A stretch of DNA of 64,000 nt from positions 62,001-126,000 of the forward strand of contig JAJIRX010000492.1 of the NCBI GenBank assembly GCA_023853785.1, given 5' to 3'. The notes under the pieces are model-generated. The model worked only from the letters and a program-made list of their open reading frames with translations, was not told the DNA's origin and did no database searches. The stretch is from Psilocybe azurescens (lineage: Eukaryota; Basidiomycota; Agaricomycetes; Agaricales; Agrocybaceae). Positions 1 through 10,600 of this stretch are shown here, one piece after another. Numbering within the stretch: the first letter of the stretch is position 1; every line of letters starts with the position of its first letter. A program made the position numbers and the translations under genes.

Positions 1-1236
1 GAGCCTATCTAAATGGTCATTTAGAAGAAGAAATTTATATGGAACAACCACCCGGTTTTAACGATGGTACAGGGGCTAGTATGTCGACTTAAGCGCCGCT
101 TTATGGACTCAAGCAAGCAGGAAATGTTTGGAACAAAGAATTTAATTCTGCAATGAAAGAACTCGGTTTTATTCAACTAAAAACCGATTCCTGCTGCTAT
201 CTACGACGAGAAGGAAAAGATTTCGAAATTTTATTGGTCTGGGTCGATGATATTATATCTATGGCAACCACAAGCGCCCGGAACGACTTAGTAGAAAAAG
301 AACTGGGTGAAAAATTCGAAATCAAAGCTATGGGACGACCAAGCATGCTTCTAGGAATGGGTATAACCCAAAATCCAAATAAAAATTCGATTACTCTCTT
401 CCAGACAGCATACATCAATTCCCTACTCAAGAAATTTGGATTGCAAGACTGTAATCCAGTCTCCACACCTCTAGATCCAAATGTTAAATTGGATTATGAT
501 CAAAAGGAGAAGAACGAACCTCAAGAGTCCGAAGAATTAAATTCCAAAGCCTCAGCAAGTTATGCAACACTCATAGGATCTTTAATGTACCTATCAATTG
601 GTACACGACCAGATATTGCATATTCAGTGCAGAAACTTGCACAATTTACGCAGCAACCAATGCAGAAGCACTGGACCGCCGTTAAACGAATATTTCGATA
701 CCTTAAAGGTACCCGGACTCATGGACTCACCTACGGCGAGTCAAACGATTCATTAATTCCAGAATTAAATATATATTGCGACGCCCGATTGGGCAGGCGG
801 AGAGGACCGAAAATCCGTTAGTGGATATGTAGTTACTCTTGCAGGAGGCGCTGTAGCTTGGAGCTCGAAGAAACAAAGCTCTGTAGCATTATCTACAGCC
901 GAAGCGGAATATGTAGCAGCTACACATGCCGCTAAACAAGTCCTTTGGCATAGATCTTTATTCAAAGAACTTGAAATTGATCTGCCAAAAACTTCAACAA
1001 TCTTCTCAGACAATCAAGCAGCCGTTTCGATCGCGCATCACCCAGAATTTCATTCCCGAATGAAACATATTGACATATCACTTCATTTCCTACGTGATTT
1101 GGTCAAGGAAGGAACATTAAATCTCGTTTATATTAATACACACGAGAACCTAGCAGACTTATTTACTAAAGGTCTACCTAGGGCTATCCACCAAGACTTA
1201 ACCTACGAGATTGGTGTTCTGTCCGAGCAGGGGGAG
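1..1236 (+). mobile_element. Ty1/copia retrotransposon, 3' part of pol (RT and RNase H), decayed
   Basis: The sequence enters the window inside a copia-type reverse transcriptase. The translation begins with the AYLNG..LEEEIYMEQPPGF motif, then PLYGLKQAG, the catalytic VWVDD near base 240, GTRPDIAYSV near 600, and an RNase H part with SSKKQSSVALSTAEAEY and DNQAA. These are hallmarks of the RVT_2/RNase H segment of copia Pol. It is not functional as read: a TAA stop lies at 90-92 between the PPGF and LYGLKQ motifs, and the frame shifts near 785-800 in the segment joining RT to RNase H. RNase H resumes in another frame at about 815. The Pol frame ends near the polypurine tract at 1229-1236, directly before the LTR. 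The left part of the element lies outside the window. Confidence 0.92.
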
Positions 1237-1510
1237 TGTTGGAATCGTCCTGACAATGCTCGGACATTCCACATTATTTATTGTAGAATATTAGAGTCTC
1301 TTCGAGACTCATCTCTAACTTTCCTTATCTAGGAATGTTCTCATATATTCTAGCATAGCCTTACATAGCCTCAAAGGCTATTTACTTACATAGTAATTAG
1401 TAGAATACTGTAGTATATTCCAGTTACAGTAGCTAAAGGTATATAAGAGCGTCTCGAGGACGCCGGAAAATAGAAGTTTTAATCAACTATCACTGCGCTA
1501 CTTTACAATA
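1237..1510 (+). repeat. 3' LTR of the copia element
   Basis: It starts directly after the polypurine run GCAGGGGGAG with TGTTGGAATC and ends in ACAATA at 1510. The short terminal inverted repeat is therefore TGTTG...CAATA. It contains a TATAAG box near 1442, consistent with an LTR promoter. A solo LTR at 46768-46979 has the same two termini and shares the GCTCGGACATTCCACA-like block, which supports the borders. The 5' LTR is outside the window, so the target duplication cannot be read. Confidence 0.8.
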
Positions 1511-2315
1511 TCCATACTGAGCCAAAGACAAAAATAACAGTCCTCTGAGGCATGATTCAAAATAAGGTGAAGTTAAAATTCGGTATACAAAGAAGAGTGA
1601 TTTGTTCGAACATCGTGAAAACAGGTGTACATTGTACTCCACATTGAACTGAACAGAGAGGTAACAATGCCAGAAATGTGATCCCGCGCTCAAGCATCAT
1701 GGAGAGACGAGTACTGCGATTTAATACTGCTCGAGCTTTACAAGTGCCTCCTTTATAAAGTCAAGGACAGCCATAGTGATTCAGGTGAGTGGTCATCCTC
1801 CGCGGATGCGAGTCCGAAATAAGATATCTAAACATATCGAAGACTGATATCAAAGTGTCCGACATAAAAGTCTTGACTATCTTGTCAATCCCTGAATAAT
1901 CTTCCAACTGCAAAGCATTGTCAACTCTGGTCCTGCTATTTCTTCGATTCTTCGGACCGGAGACCCCGATGTATAGAGAGGAGAACTCTCGTTGATCCAG
2001 AATTTTGTTGTCGGTACTCTTGCATGCTTTGTACCAGAGATAACGCAGTATGCAGTACGAAAAGACCCAATGACTCAACATCGTGCCTTGGATCGTGGAA
2101 AGTGTCAGAGTGCCATAATAGCTCCCTTTCCATGAACTGTGTTGTACCTTGGAGACGCCAGTTAGTGTGAGCAAATGATGGTGCGTGGAAAGTGTGGCTT
2201 ACAGTCACAGGCCCATCACGTTTAATTTCTCCTTTTATGACCGGGAGTCCAAATTCTGATCCAAGAGTTTGATGTATGATATGAGCAAAGTCGAGATCAG
2301 TAATGAAGCCGCTGA

Positions 2316-3522
2316 TGTCGGAAAAATCCAGATTAACAAATCTGCCCAAATCTATCCCGATATGTACGTATAAGTGCATCAGTTTTTTGGCCTGTGGGTC
2401 AGTTTCGAAGATTAGATATAAGTCAAGTCATACCTATGATTACGGTCAAACCAATCAGACTTAAATAACATATAGGCACTTATAAGACTGATCAAACAAA
2501 CCAGGGCTTAGTGTTGGTGCTCATAGGTTATATTTGTACTCACCCTTACTATCCTAATTATTATCTGACTTGATTTACAATCATCGCTTTGCGGGATTCA
2601 TTGGTCACGAAATACAGAGATTTTCACACAGAAAATAGGCAAATATAATAGAATTTCAAAATAATACATGATCAATTATTATTCCGAGATGCTTCGCCGC
2701 TGCCACCAACATTCTCCTCCTCATCGGCATCCAACAAATCCACCAAAGTACCATGTGCTCACCAGTGTACCAGTTGTTAGAACATAGAAGTAAAGAACGC
2801 ACTGATATCATGATGAACAGGTAATAGCCTGGCAATCTCCAAACACGGTCAGTTACTTGATGTGCCAGAGGCTTGGGAAGGTGATGTGAGTGCTCACCTT
2901 GAATAGCTCAGCTGGACTGTGATTGAGTGGTGGGCTGTACTCAGAATCAGAGTCAGAATGCGAGTGATTGCCTGGGAGCATTGGTGATGATATAACAAGA
3001 AGGGCACTTTGGGGTGTTTTGCTAAGTTCATATTGACCTTTATATATGTGTCTCACCAAAAGTCCCCACACCCTTTGTGGAGTCCGTCTAATAGGCCCCA
3101 CATCCTTTGTGGAGCACGCCAAATGGGCCCCACAATGACACATTCAACCATTGGCAAGCAAACCGAGAAGTTCCTGCACAACTTTGATTAATAGAACATT
3201 CTACAGAGCACAAATGCAAGAAAGTCTGGGGCGCTTGAGAAGTGCACATTGTCCTCTATTCCATGGTTGTAGTTCTTTTAATTATATACATAGTTCACTG
3301 ATCACAGCTTATATGACCATCAGCTGCTGTAAGTCCGCATAAGACTGCTCAGCATGGTTCAGCATTTCTCTCGTTTTCCAACATTACTGTGCATACCGGT
3401 GCTTAGCGTGAGGTTACATGATCCAATAACATGCTGATGTGTTTTCACGCAGAGACTGATTATTGCGGATAAGATCATCAGTTGTCGCAACTACGGATAT
3501 GCTAACCGGTATTTTTCCGACA
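2316..3522. mobile_element. Non-autonomous TIR DNA transposon inserted in the FunK1 pseudogene
   Basis: The 1207-bp element starts TGTCGGAAAAAT and ends ATTTTTCCGACA, a perfect 12-bp inverted repeat. The homology extends to about 22 bp with four mismatches. The kinase coding sequence is interrupted between the Thr-Val and Ser-Gly codons. The dinucleotide GA is present on both sides (2314-2315 and 3523-3524), so the target duplication reads as 2 bp. No transposase-like frame is evident inside; the longest minus-strand frame (3143-2853) has no recognisable motif. The superfamily is unclear: the ends resemble CMC/Plavaka-like or other short-duplication elements, but I cannot decide by eye. Confidence 0.75.
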
Positions 3523-3747
3523 GACGGTGTCATCGTCATCTGCAGATAAAAGGCCCTGCGCTAATGTCCCTGTGGGTACATCGACAAGTCGCTTATGGGC
3601 TGATATAAGAAACAGGAATGTTAAGAGCGATGGGGTCACAATAGTCTGTAATCTCAACAAAAGGGCATCACGAAAACCCTGTAACAATTCATTTTCTGGT
3701 TGATATTCCCACACAGGGCAGGCAGTACTTTACCATCCCCCACACAG

Positions 3748-3925
3748 TCCATATGGACTCCAGTGGACTCCAGTGGACTCCACTGGACTTGCCTATATAC
3801 TGAGTGTAAAAGGTAAACAGAGTCCAGTGGACTCCAGTGGATTCCACTGCACTTTAGTAGATCTTATACTATACATTGAATATGGACTAAAATAACTGTA
3901 GTCCACTGTAGTCCACTGGACTTGA
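3748..3925. repeat. Left CCAGTGGACT satellite arm
   Basis: Imperfect tandem copies of the 10-mer TCCAGTGGAC and its reverse complement GTCCACTGGA. The two forms alternate, so the array is self-complementary and could fold into hairpins. It is the counterpart of the array at 5300-5616 at the other end of the same element. Confidence 0.85.
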
Positions 3926-4080
3926 CACAGTAAATAAATTCAATCTTAACATAAATTCAGATTAGTGGAATAAAGTATATTAATAACTATTTAATACATT
4001 ACTACATATCTACATGCGAGGGCCAAGACAAAAGGAAGAAAAAGATAATAAAATAAAAAATAAAAAAGGGGGAGCAGGAG

Positions 4081-5110
4081 CAGTACTTTACCATCGACGT
4101 GTCGTCCGTCGGGTCGTCCGTCGGGTCATCGGTACCGCGTCTGTATCCATCGCTGTCGCAGCCGCCGTACCCGTCCTTGTCGCTGTTGCAGCCGCCGTCC
4201 GGCGTCCTCGTCCCTCGTCCCTGCCGTCCGCGTCGGTCCTTGTCCCTGTCGCGGCCGCCGTCCGGCGTCCGCATCCTCGTCCTCGTCCCTGCCATCCCCG
4301 TCCCTGTCGTCCCCGTCCGTCCCCGTCCGCGTCGTCGTTGTCGTCCCTGTCGTCCCCGTCCGTCCTCATCGCTGTCGCGTCCACGTCCCTCGTCCCTGTC
4401 GCATCCACGTCCGCTGTCGTCGTCCCTGCCGTTCGCGTCGGTCCTCGTCCCTGTCGCAGCCGCCGTCTGCGTCAGCGTCGTCGTCCCTGTCGTCCCCGTC
4501 CCTGTCGCATCTGCGTTGTCCCTGTCGCGTCCACGTCCGCTGTCGTCGTCCCCGCTGTCCACGTCGTCATCCCCGCTGTCCACGCCGTCGTCCCCGCTGT
4601 CCACGTCGTCCCCGCTGTCCATGTCGTCGTCCCCGCTGTCCGGCGTCTTCGTCCCCGCCATCCGGCGTTGTCATCCCCGCCGTCCGGCGTTGTCGTCCCT
4701 GCCGTCCGCGTCCGTCGTCGTCGCCCTGTCGCAGCCGCCGTCAGCGTCAGCGTCGTCGTCCCTGTCGTCCCCGTCCGTCGTCGTCCCTGTCGCGTCCACG
4801 TCCACGTCGTTGTCGTTGTCGCTGTCGCGTCCTCGTCGCTGTTGCGTCCACGTCCAGCGTCCTCGTCGCTGTTGCGTCCACGTCCGGCGTCATCGTCCCT
4901 GTCGCAGCCGCTGTCTGCGTCTGCGTCTGCGTCCTCGTCCTCGTCCTCGGTCGTCAACCTCTGTCGCGTCGGGTTGGCTGTCGCCTGGCTCCGACCGACG
5001 AGGTGGTGGTGGTGGTAGTCGGAAGAAAGGTTGGGGTTGTCCATTTGATGGTTGTCGTGCCGATCGGCCGATGCCGGGCACGTGTGAGCGTCACATGTTC
5101 TTGTGAAATT
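4081..5110. repeat. GC-rich degenerate minisatellite core
   Basis: A stretch of about 1 kb built from variants of GTCGTCCCTGTCGTCCCCGTC, with an approximate 3- and 6-base periodicity. Because the unit lacks stop triplets, long open frames occur in several frames on both strands (for example 4014-5018 and 4099-5106 on plus, 5131-4472 on minus). I regard these frames as by-products of the repeat. The block starts with CAGTACTTTACCATC, an exact copy of the left terminus of the surrounding element. Confidence 0.8.
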
Positions 5111-5299
5111 TGACCCCGCCGGACTGAACAAAATACAAAATTGTATCCATAGGGAGGCATTGCTCCCTAGTGTATTTAACTATTGTTTCATTTAACTGTC
5201 ATTTTATAGAGTTTATTTCCATTGATTTTAGTCTTTTATTTTTTGCAATTAATATTAATAACTAATGATCATACTTTGGATATTGTGTTAATTATTGCA

Positions 5300-5616
5300 T
5301 CCAGTGGACTCCAGTGGATTCAACTGGACTCCACTGGACTCCACTGGACTGTGCTAATAAATATATTATTTGTTGTTGTTCAGTGAATATTTAAGCCCCA
5401 GTCCAGTGGACTCCAGTGGACTTGACTGGACTCATAATCCACTGGACTGAGACTGGACTGAAAATTTGGCAGGAGTCCAGTGCAAGTCCAGTGGACTCCA
5501 GTGGACTGCAGTCCAGTTCCAGTCCAGTGGACTGGACAATCTGTCAGCCAGTTTGGCTGGACAGAGAGTCCAGTGGAGTCCACTGGAGTCCACTGGAGTC
5601 CACTGGAGTCCATATG
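5300..5616. repeat. Right CCAGTGGACT satellite arm
   Basis: The array uses the same 10-mer as the left arm in mixed orientations, including runs of GGAGTCCACT near 5576-5612. It ends in TCCATATGGA next to the right terminal repeat. Confidence 0.85.
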
Positions 5617-6670
5617 GATTGTGTGGGGAAAGGAAAGACCTCCAGGGCAGGTGACAGTATGGTGAACAAGACAGTGTAGAACGGGGTGGGGCTCTGAGAC
5701 TCAGTGGCAATATCACCAAGCTATGGGTCTTGTCAGGTAGGTTCCGGAGTGTGACAGGGTATAATAGAATAGCTGAACGTCACCTCCGCATTAAAATCGA
5801 GTGAGTCCTTCAATGGGCCTTTGGATCGATTGATAGACGTCTGATTCTGCGATCATAGCGCAGCTCCACCACTCTGTTTCAAAATCATATTTTTCACGAA
5901 CCACGTTGGCTCAACATCAGACTCTTCCAAAGAGGATAGGACACTGTACTCGCGGACGCCGCCATACAGTGGTCCCTTGTCCTATCAGCGACAACGGGGT
6001 CCACATAGCAGGACTGATAGTGCACCATTTGGCGCTTGTTGTCGCCGGCACGAGGTACTATGATGGGCAGGCAGATGACTGTCTGCTGACTCATAAGCGC
6101 TTGAGTTTATGTAACAGATAGAATCTTGACGGTGGGGTTGAGGCCAAGAGCTTGGATGGAAAGGTTATGGGTGATGCTGTGGAAAACTTATATGAAAATC
6201 TTGCATTCCTTGAACATATTATGGATAAAGGATAATGTCACATTACAATCAAATGTTTTGATGCAGAAATTGGTCCCAACGAACAATATCTTTACGCAGA
6301 AAAGCATGAATGGGCAGCCAGCCAGGAAAAGACGAGGGCGCTTTTCAGGTATGGGCCAGCCGGCTGGGGTTTTGGGGCCTCAGCTCCTGGGCACTGTTAC
6401 TTTCCCGAACGCATCTTAATGGGCCCAGTTTTTTGAAGTCAAGACCTTGGTATCCGTGCATTTGGAAACTTGGGAATGGATATCCCTCATGGGCGTCTCC
6501 TTTAATATTTGCTTGTCAAATTTGTCATCAAAGACAACAAGAATCGCTGATTTATCTGTGGTCCTTTTATTAACGGACGGAAATAGCCATAGGGGCATTA
6601 CCTTTGGGAATTCTTCTACAGAATACATCGATGTATCTTTGCACATCTTTCGACAGGTTGAAATCAAACA

Positions 6671-7697
6671 CTTTGCCTATCTTCTCTTTGTCGAATTTGA
6701 AGCCCTTAACAAAGGGCCTCAAATAATATCCCATGTCAGCTAAATTTTAAGTTAGCAATAAGCTTGGTATCGATCCCAGGAAATGCGGACCTATATGCTG
6801 CAGAGTGGCGAGTTGCAACTTGTTACGTGGGGCAATAATCTAAAACGCGTGCTTTCGAGTTTATTTTTAGCACAGTGACATACATATAACATCTGATATA
6901 TTTCACGTGATGTGATGTTACGCGGTATTAACCTTGTTTCCCTGCTTTTCGTTGCTCTACGTTTGCCAGCATGTGCCGTTATCCAGGTTGGATAGCCATA
7001 CCACACCAGTTCAAACAGAGAAAAATTAGTGGTTCCCCTGGATATGAAGTGCGACTATGGTAGACCTCCACACACAATCCAAGGTCGACACCCCCATTAA
7101 CTGTGCATTGACTTACGATAGGAGAACGGTGATTAAGTCAAGGTATTAGATATGTATAATCGTTGGTATTTCACTTTAGATGCAACTAACATATACATTT
7201 ATAGGAGGGGAGAGGTAATCAGAGTCACTGAATGACGCCCAAGTACCGCAGAAACAATAGACACCTACAAATCGCCCCGTGTCACGCAGTAAGCAAGGAT
7301 GGATTTGCATATGTTATAGACAGGTCAAAAGAACCAGCGGTAGATACAAAGTACGGGATCGAAACACAACCAGACAAGATAATGAGAAAAAAACACCAAG
7401 TTTCAAAGCAATAATCGACAGCAAGATAGTGGTAGAATGAAAGAGAATAGGATGACAATGGCGACAGTGGAATAGGGATGATGTGAAGATTGGAGGGGAC
7501 AACGCTTATGGATACGTATGGATATACGACAATAGTGATAAAGAAAGACAATTAATGAACATGGTATGGAATATGTTATACTCGTGTAGGTTGTAACGAA
7601 TATGGAAAGAAGAAAGGAAAAGGCTAGATCAAAAACACGGAAAAAGAAACGAAAACAAGAATGAAAAAGAATGAAATTTTAACGCACGATTAACCTC
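6671..7697. other. Intergenic stretch, no gene recognised
   Basis: AT-rich sequence between the decayed kinase N-terminus and the end of the Byr4-like gene. Short frames (for example 7006-6791 on minus, 7232-7414 on plus) show no recognisable motif. The last 250 bp are likely the 3' UTR and downstream region of the minus-strand gene. Confidence 0.5.
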
Positions 7698-10600
7698 CTA
7701 GTGTGTCCGCTGGAGCAAGCTCTGGATCTCATCAATGCATTCCGCAAGGCGTGCATGCACCTCTTTGGCGTTCACCAACAGCGGCTTGATATTTTCGGGT
7801 GTCATTGCCAGCTTCGACACGTCAGACGACGCGCCCGGCAGCGGCATCGTGGAAGACGCAGCCAGCTGTGGAGGCATAGATCGTACAGAACCCGTCTTCA
7901 TATTGGAATGGGCGTTGTGCGAGCGCGACGAGTTGGGACGAGGAGGAATGGCGATGGGATGGGATGAGACGCGAGGGTGGGCGATAGGATCATCGCTGTG
8001 TTCTTCGACATTCGAGAGTCTCGTCGTGCGAGAGGGCATATGCGATGTTCCGAGCGGAGAGCCTTGATGCTGTTCGCTGGTCCACAGAGACGACTGCGAT
8101 GCGGTAAATGAACGTTTAGGGATGATAGAATGCAGGTTTGATTGCGATTGCGACTGTGCCTGTGCCTGCGAGTACCCAGCCGGGGAAGCAGCACTAGGAA
8201 GAGGATGCGGAAGAGGTGGTTGATATGAATCATGTTGAAGATATGGACTCCTCCCTTTCGCACCCACCCCGCCCTGACGCCTACTGTCACTCAGCCCGCG
8301 TACAGTCGCAGCACCATCGATGCCCAGCGCACGGGCAGCAGCATCCAGATCCGACGCAGAATCCATACGATCCCAATCTTCCTCCTCCCCGTTGGAGCTG
8401 CTCTCTTCCCCACCTGTACCCGTGCCCCCGCTGGTAGGCGTGGGAACGTCGGCGTCATACCCGTCCGTGCCCACATCTGTTGCAGACGAATCTTGAGCAG
8501 CAACGCTGGACGGTCGGTTCTTATTCCCAATCCTAAAGATAGAGGCAAGCGACGGTCGACGTGGAGATGGCTTCACGGGGTGGTTGAACGGCGGTGGGCT
8601 GTACTGGTCCTGGTCCTGGTCCTGGTTTCCGCTGCGAGCTTTCGTCGTCGATCGAACCGACTCCGGACCCATACTACTCTTCCCTCGCCTTCGCAGTTGG
8701 CTCGGAACGCGGGGGTGGGGGTACCGATGGCGACTCCTGCTACCAGCTGAGGACTGCGTGCTCAAAGAAGTCGTCGAATGGAAAGCCGAGGGCATGGCTC
8801 GCTGACTGGCCGCTGATTGTTGAACAGCCACTACTTCGCTTTCAGTATGACTCTTTTTTATGGCTCTCAGCATATCCCTAATCCCAGCCATCCCGAGCAA
8901 TCCACCTCTTTTCTTGTCTTTCTCCGTTGACACCCTCCTAGATTCTTCCCCTTGAGCCGCCCCGAACCTGTACCCAGTACTCTCTTCCGAAGGCAGGGTA
9001 ATCGTGCTGTTCCGCGCATCACCCCATCGCCAGTCTCGATTGACAGCACCAAGAGCGTGTAAGGACTGGCGCGCCGGCGATATTGAGTCTTCAGGAATAG
9101 ATAAATGCGAGTCATCGGCATCAACAGCAGCAGTCGCGTTGGAGTTGTTCAGCATCTCGCGGAGGAGCACGAGCTGACGATGGCTGAGATCGTGCCGCCC
9201 GGTGGAAGCCCGCCATGAAGCCGCGGTGTTAGGCGGACTGGCGAGAGGCGGCCCAGCAGTCGCTGACGTACTCGCGTTCATACTGTGGTCATTGGGTGGC
9301 GAAATGGGAACAGACGGCTTTCCTTCATCGCCAGCAAGAGTGATAGCACGCTCTCTACCTCTCTTGCCATTCGGCGTGGCGTTGGGATCGTGTTCGCCAC
9401 CAGCGAGACCTTGAACCTGCCGCACCACCGGAACAGACGCGCTTGTAGGTGGAGGAGAAGTGGCACTTGCACTCGCGTTCCCAGCAGTAGAATCGGCACC
9501 ACCACCTCCAAGCTCAATCAAAAGCTCAGCGCACTCCCACGAGATCCGATATCGCGAGTTGATCGTATAAAACGCAGACGCCATGTCCTTGTACGCAAAC
9601 TGCGACGTGGTAACATCGGGCGGAGACGCAGCTTGCAGCACGGGGGGAGTAGACGAAGGATTGGTGTTGGATCGGCCTCGTGTCTTGGCTTTCGCAGATA
9701 AATTCGCGAAGAAAGAAGGGGAGGTCGCACGTGGAGGAGGAGGAGCGGCCGCTTCGAGTGCCAGCTGTGCATGTCTTTGCGCATGGGCATCGAGGATTCC
9801 TTGCACTTCCGATACAAGACCGTTGTACTTCTCCATGAGCTCTTTGAGTTCTATACACAGTCGAAATATATTAGCCACAGAAAAGAGAAAATAAGATAAA
9901 AATAAAGTAATAGGATACGACTCACGTTCGATATTGGTCGCGAACTCCCTGACCATACCCAAATCCCTCCTGAGCCCAACCTGCGCCTGACTGATCCTCG
10001 CAGGGATCTTTAAATCGCCCAACGAGTTTCTCCTCGGCGGAGCAGCACTTCCATTCCCACTTCCACTTCCACTTCCTCCTGCACCCGACCCTCCTGCGCC
10101 TCCATCCGCAACGCCGCTGCCAGCAAGCACGCCGCCAGGAGACGTCGCCCGCCCGAGCGACGCCGACTGACCCGATCCAGGCGACTTTCCCGGCGAATAC
10201 GTCACAGAGAGCTTATTGTTCCCAGCTCCTGTGTTCTTATTCGGGGACGATGGGGGATGCGGCGACGAATTCGGCGTGAAGAATATCGAGGACGTCGACG
10301 CCGTAGGCGAGAGCGTGCCGGAAGTGGTTGCTGCAGTAGCAGGAGCAGGACCCATTGAAAACGGAGATCCAAGCGCCGTAGCAGGATTCTCGAACATCTG
10401 CATGTCGATGCTCGCGCGCGCGCGATGCGCATGTGTCGAAGCGGGCGGAGCAGTCACCGTGTTTGGCGGCGAGGGCGGCTGCAGCTCGATGGGCGGTAGC
10501 AGCATGGTTGCAGTTGGCGTTATGGATGCGGATGATGGCGCTTTCGTGGAGTTAAAATCCTTCTTCTCGTTTTGGTGTTCCTGCTCCCTGTCTTTATCTT

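Larger units (their letters stand above)
3723..5643. mobile_element. hAT-like non-autonomous transposon with satellite arms and a GC-rich core
   Basis: The kinase pseudogene is interrupted and AGGGCAGG is found on both sides (3715-3722 and 5644-5651), an 8-bp target duplication; a ninth base also matches. The left end begins CAGTACTTTACCATC. The right end, reversed, begins GGAGGTCTTTCC. From about 14 bp inward both ends share CCCCACACA-(G/A)-TCCATATGG followed by CCAGTGGACT arrays, giving a long inverted repeat. An 8-bp duplication and a CAG start fit the hAT superfamily. No transposase is present. The layout from outside in is TIR, 10-bp satellite arm, AT-rich stretch, then GC-rich core. Confidence 0.75.
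1721..6670 (-). pseudogene. FunK1-type protein kinase pseudogene, split into three parts by two DNA transposons
   Basis: Read on the minus strand, kinase pieces occur in correct order. About 6670-5652 carries KVLTSKNWAH, the GQPIP-like segment and TVI(C/Y)LP. 3714-3523 carries WEYQPENELLQGFRDAL, then a degenerate intron, AHKRLV and the ADDDDTV block. 2315-1721 carries SGFITDLDFAHI, GTTQFM, PRHDVES and a C-terminal IKEALVKLEQY. The pieces align one after another with the FunK1 copies at 43.2 and 47.1 kb. The gaps between them are exactly two inserted elements (2316-3522 and 3723-5643). Independent decay is also visible: stops in the N-terminal part, a frameshift after DVES, and loss of the HRD catalytic loop between AHKRLV and the DDDDTV block. 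FunK1 kinases are expanded in agaricomycetes; their substrates are mostly unknown. This copy cannot encode a kinase. Confidence 0.85.

Noticed and set aside
1490..1693. Minus frame as the C-terminus of the FunK1 pseudogene
   Set aside because: The kinase end (IKEALVKLEQY, stop at 1721) lies before it; this frame overlaps the LTR border.
3748..3925. Telomeric or centromeric satellite
   Set aside because: The 10-mer array is bounded by transposon ends and target duplications, and no telomere-type motif is present.
4014..5106. Long plus-strand frames of 334 and 335 codons as genes
   Set aside because: They arise from a GC-rich repeat lacking stop triplets in several frames, inside a transposon, with no domain or splice signals.
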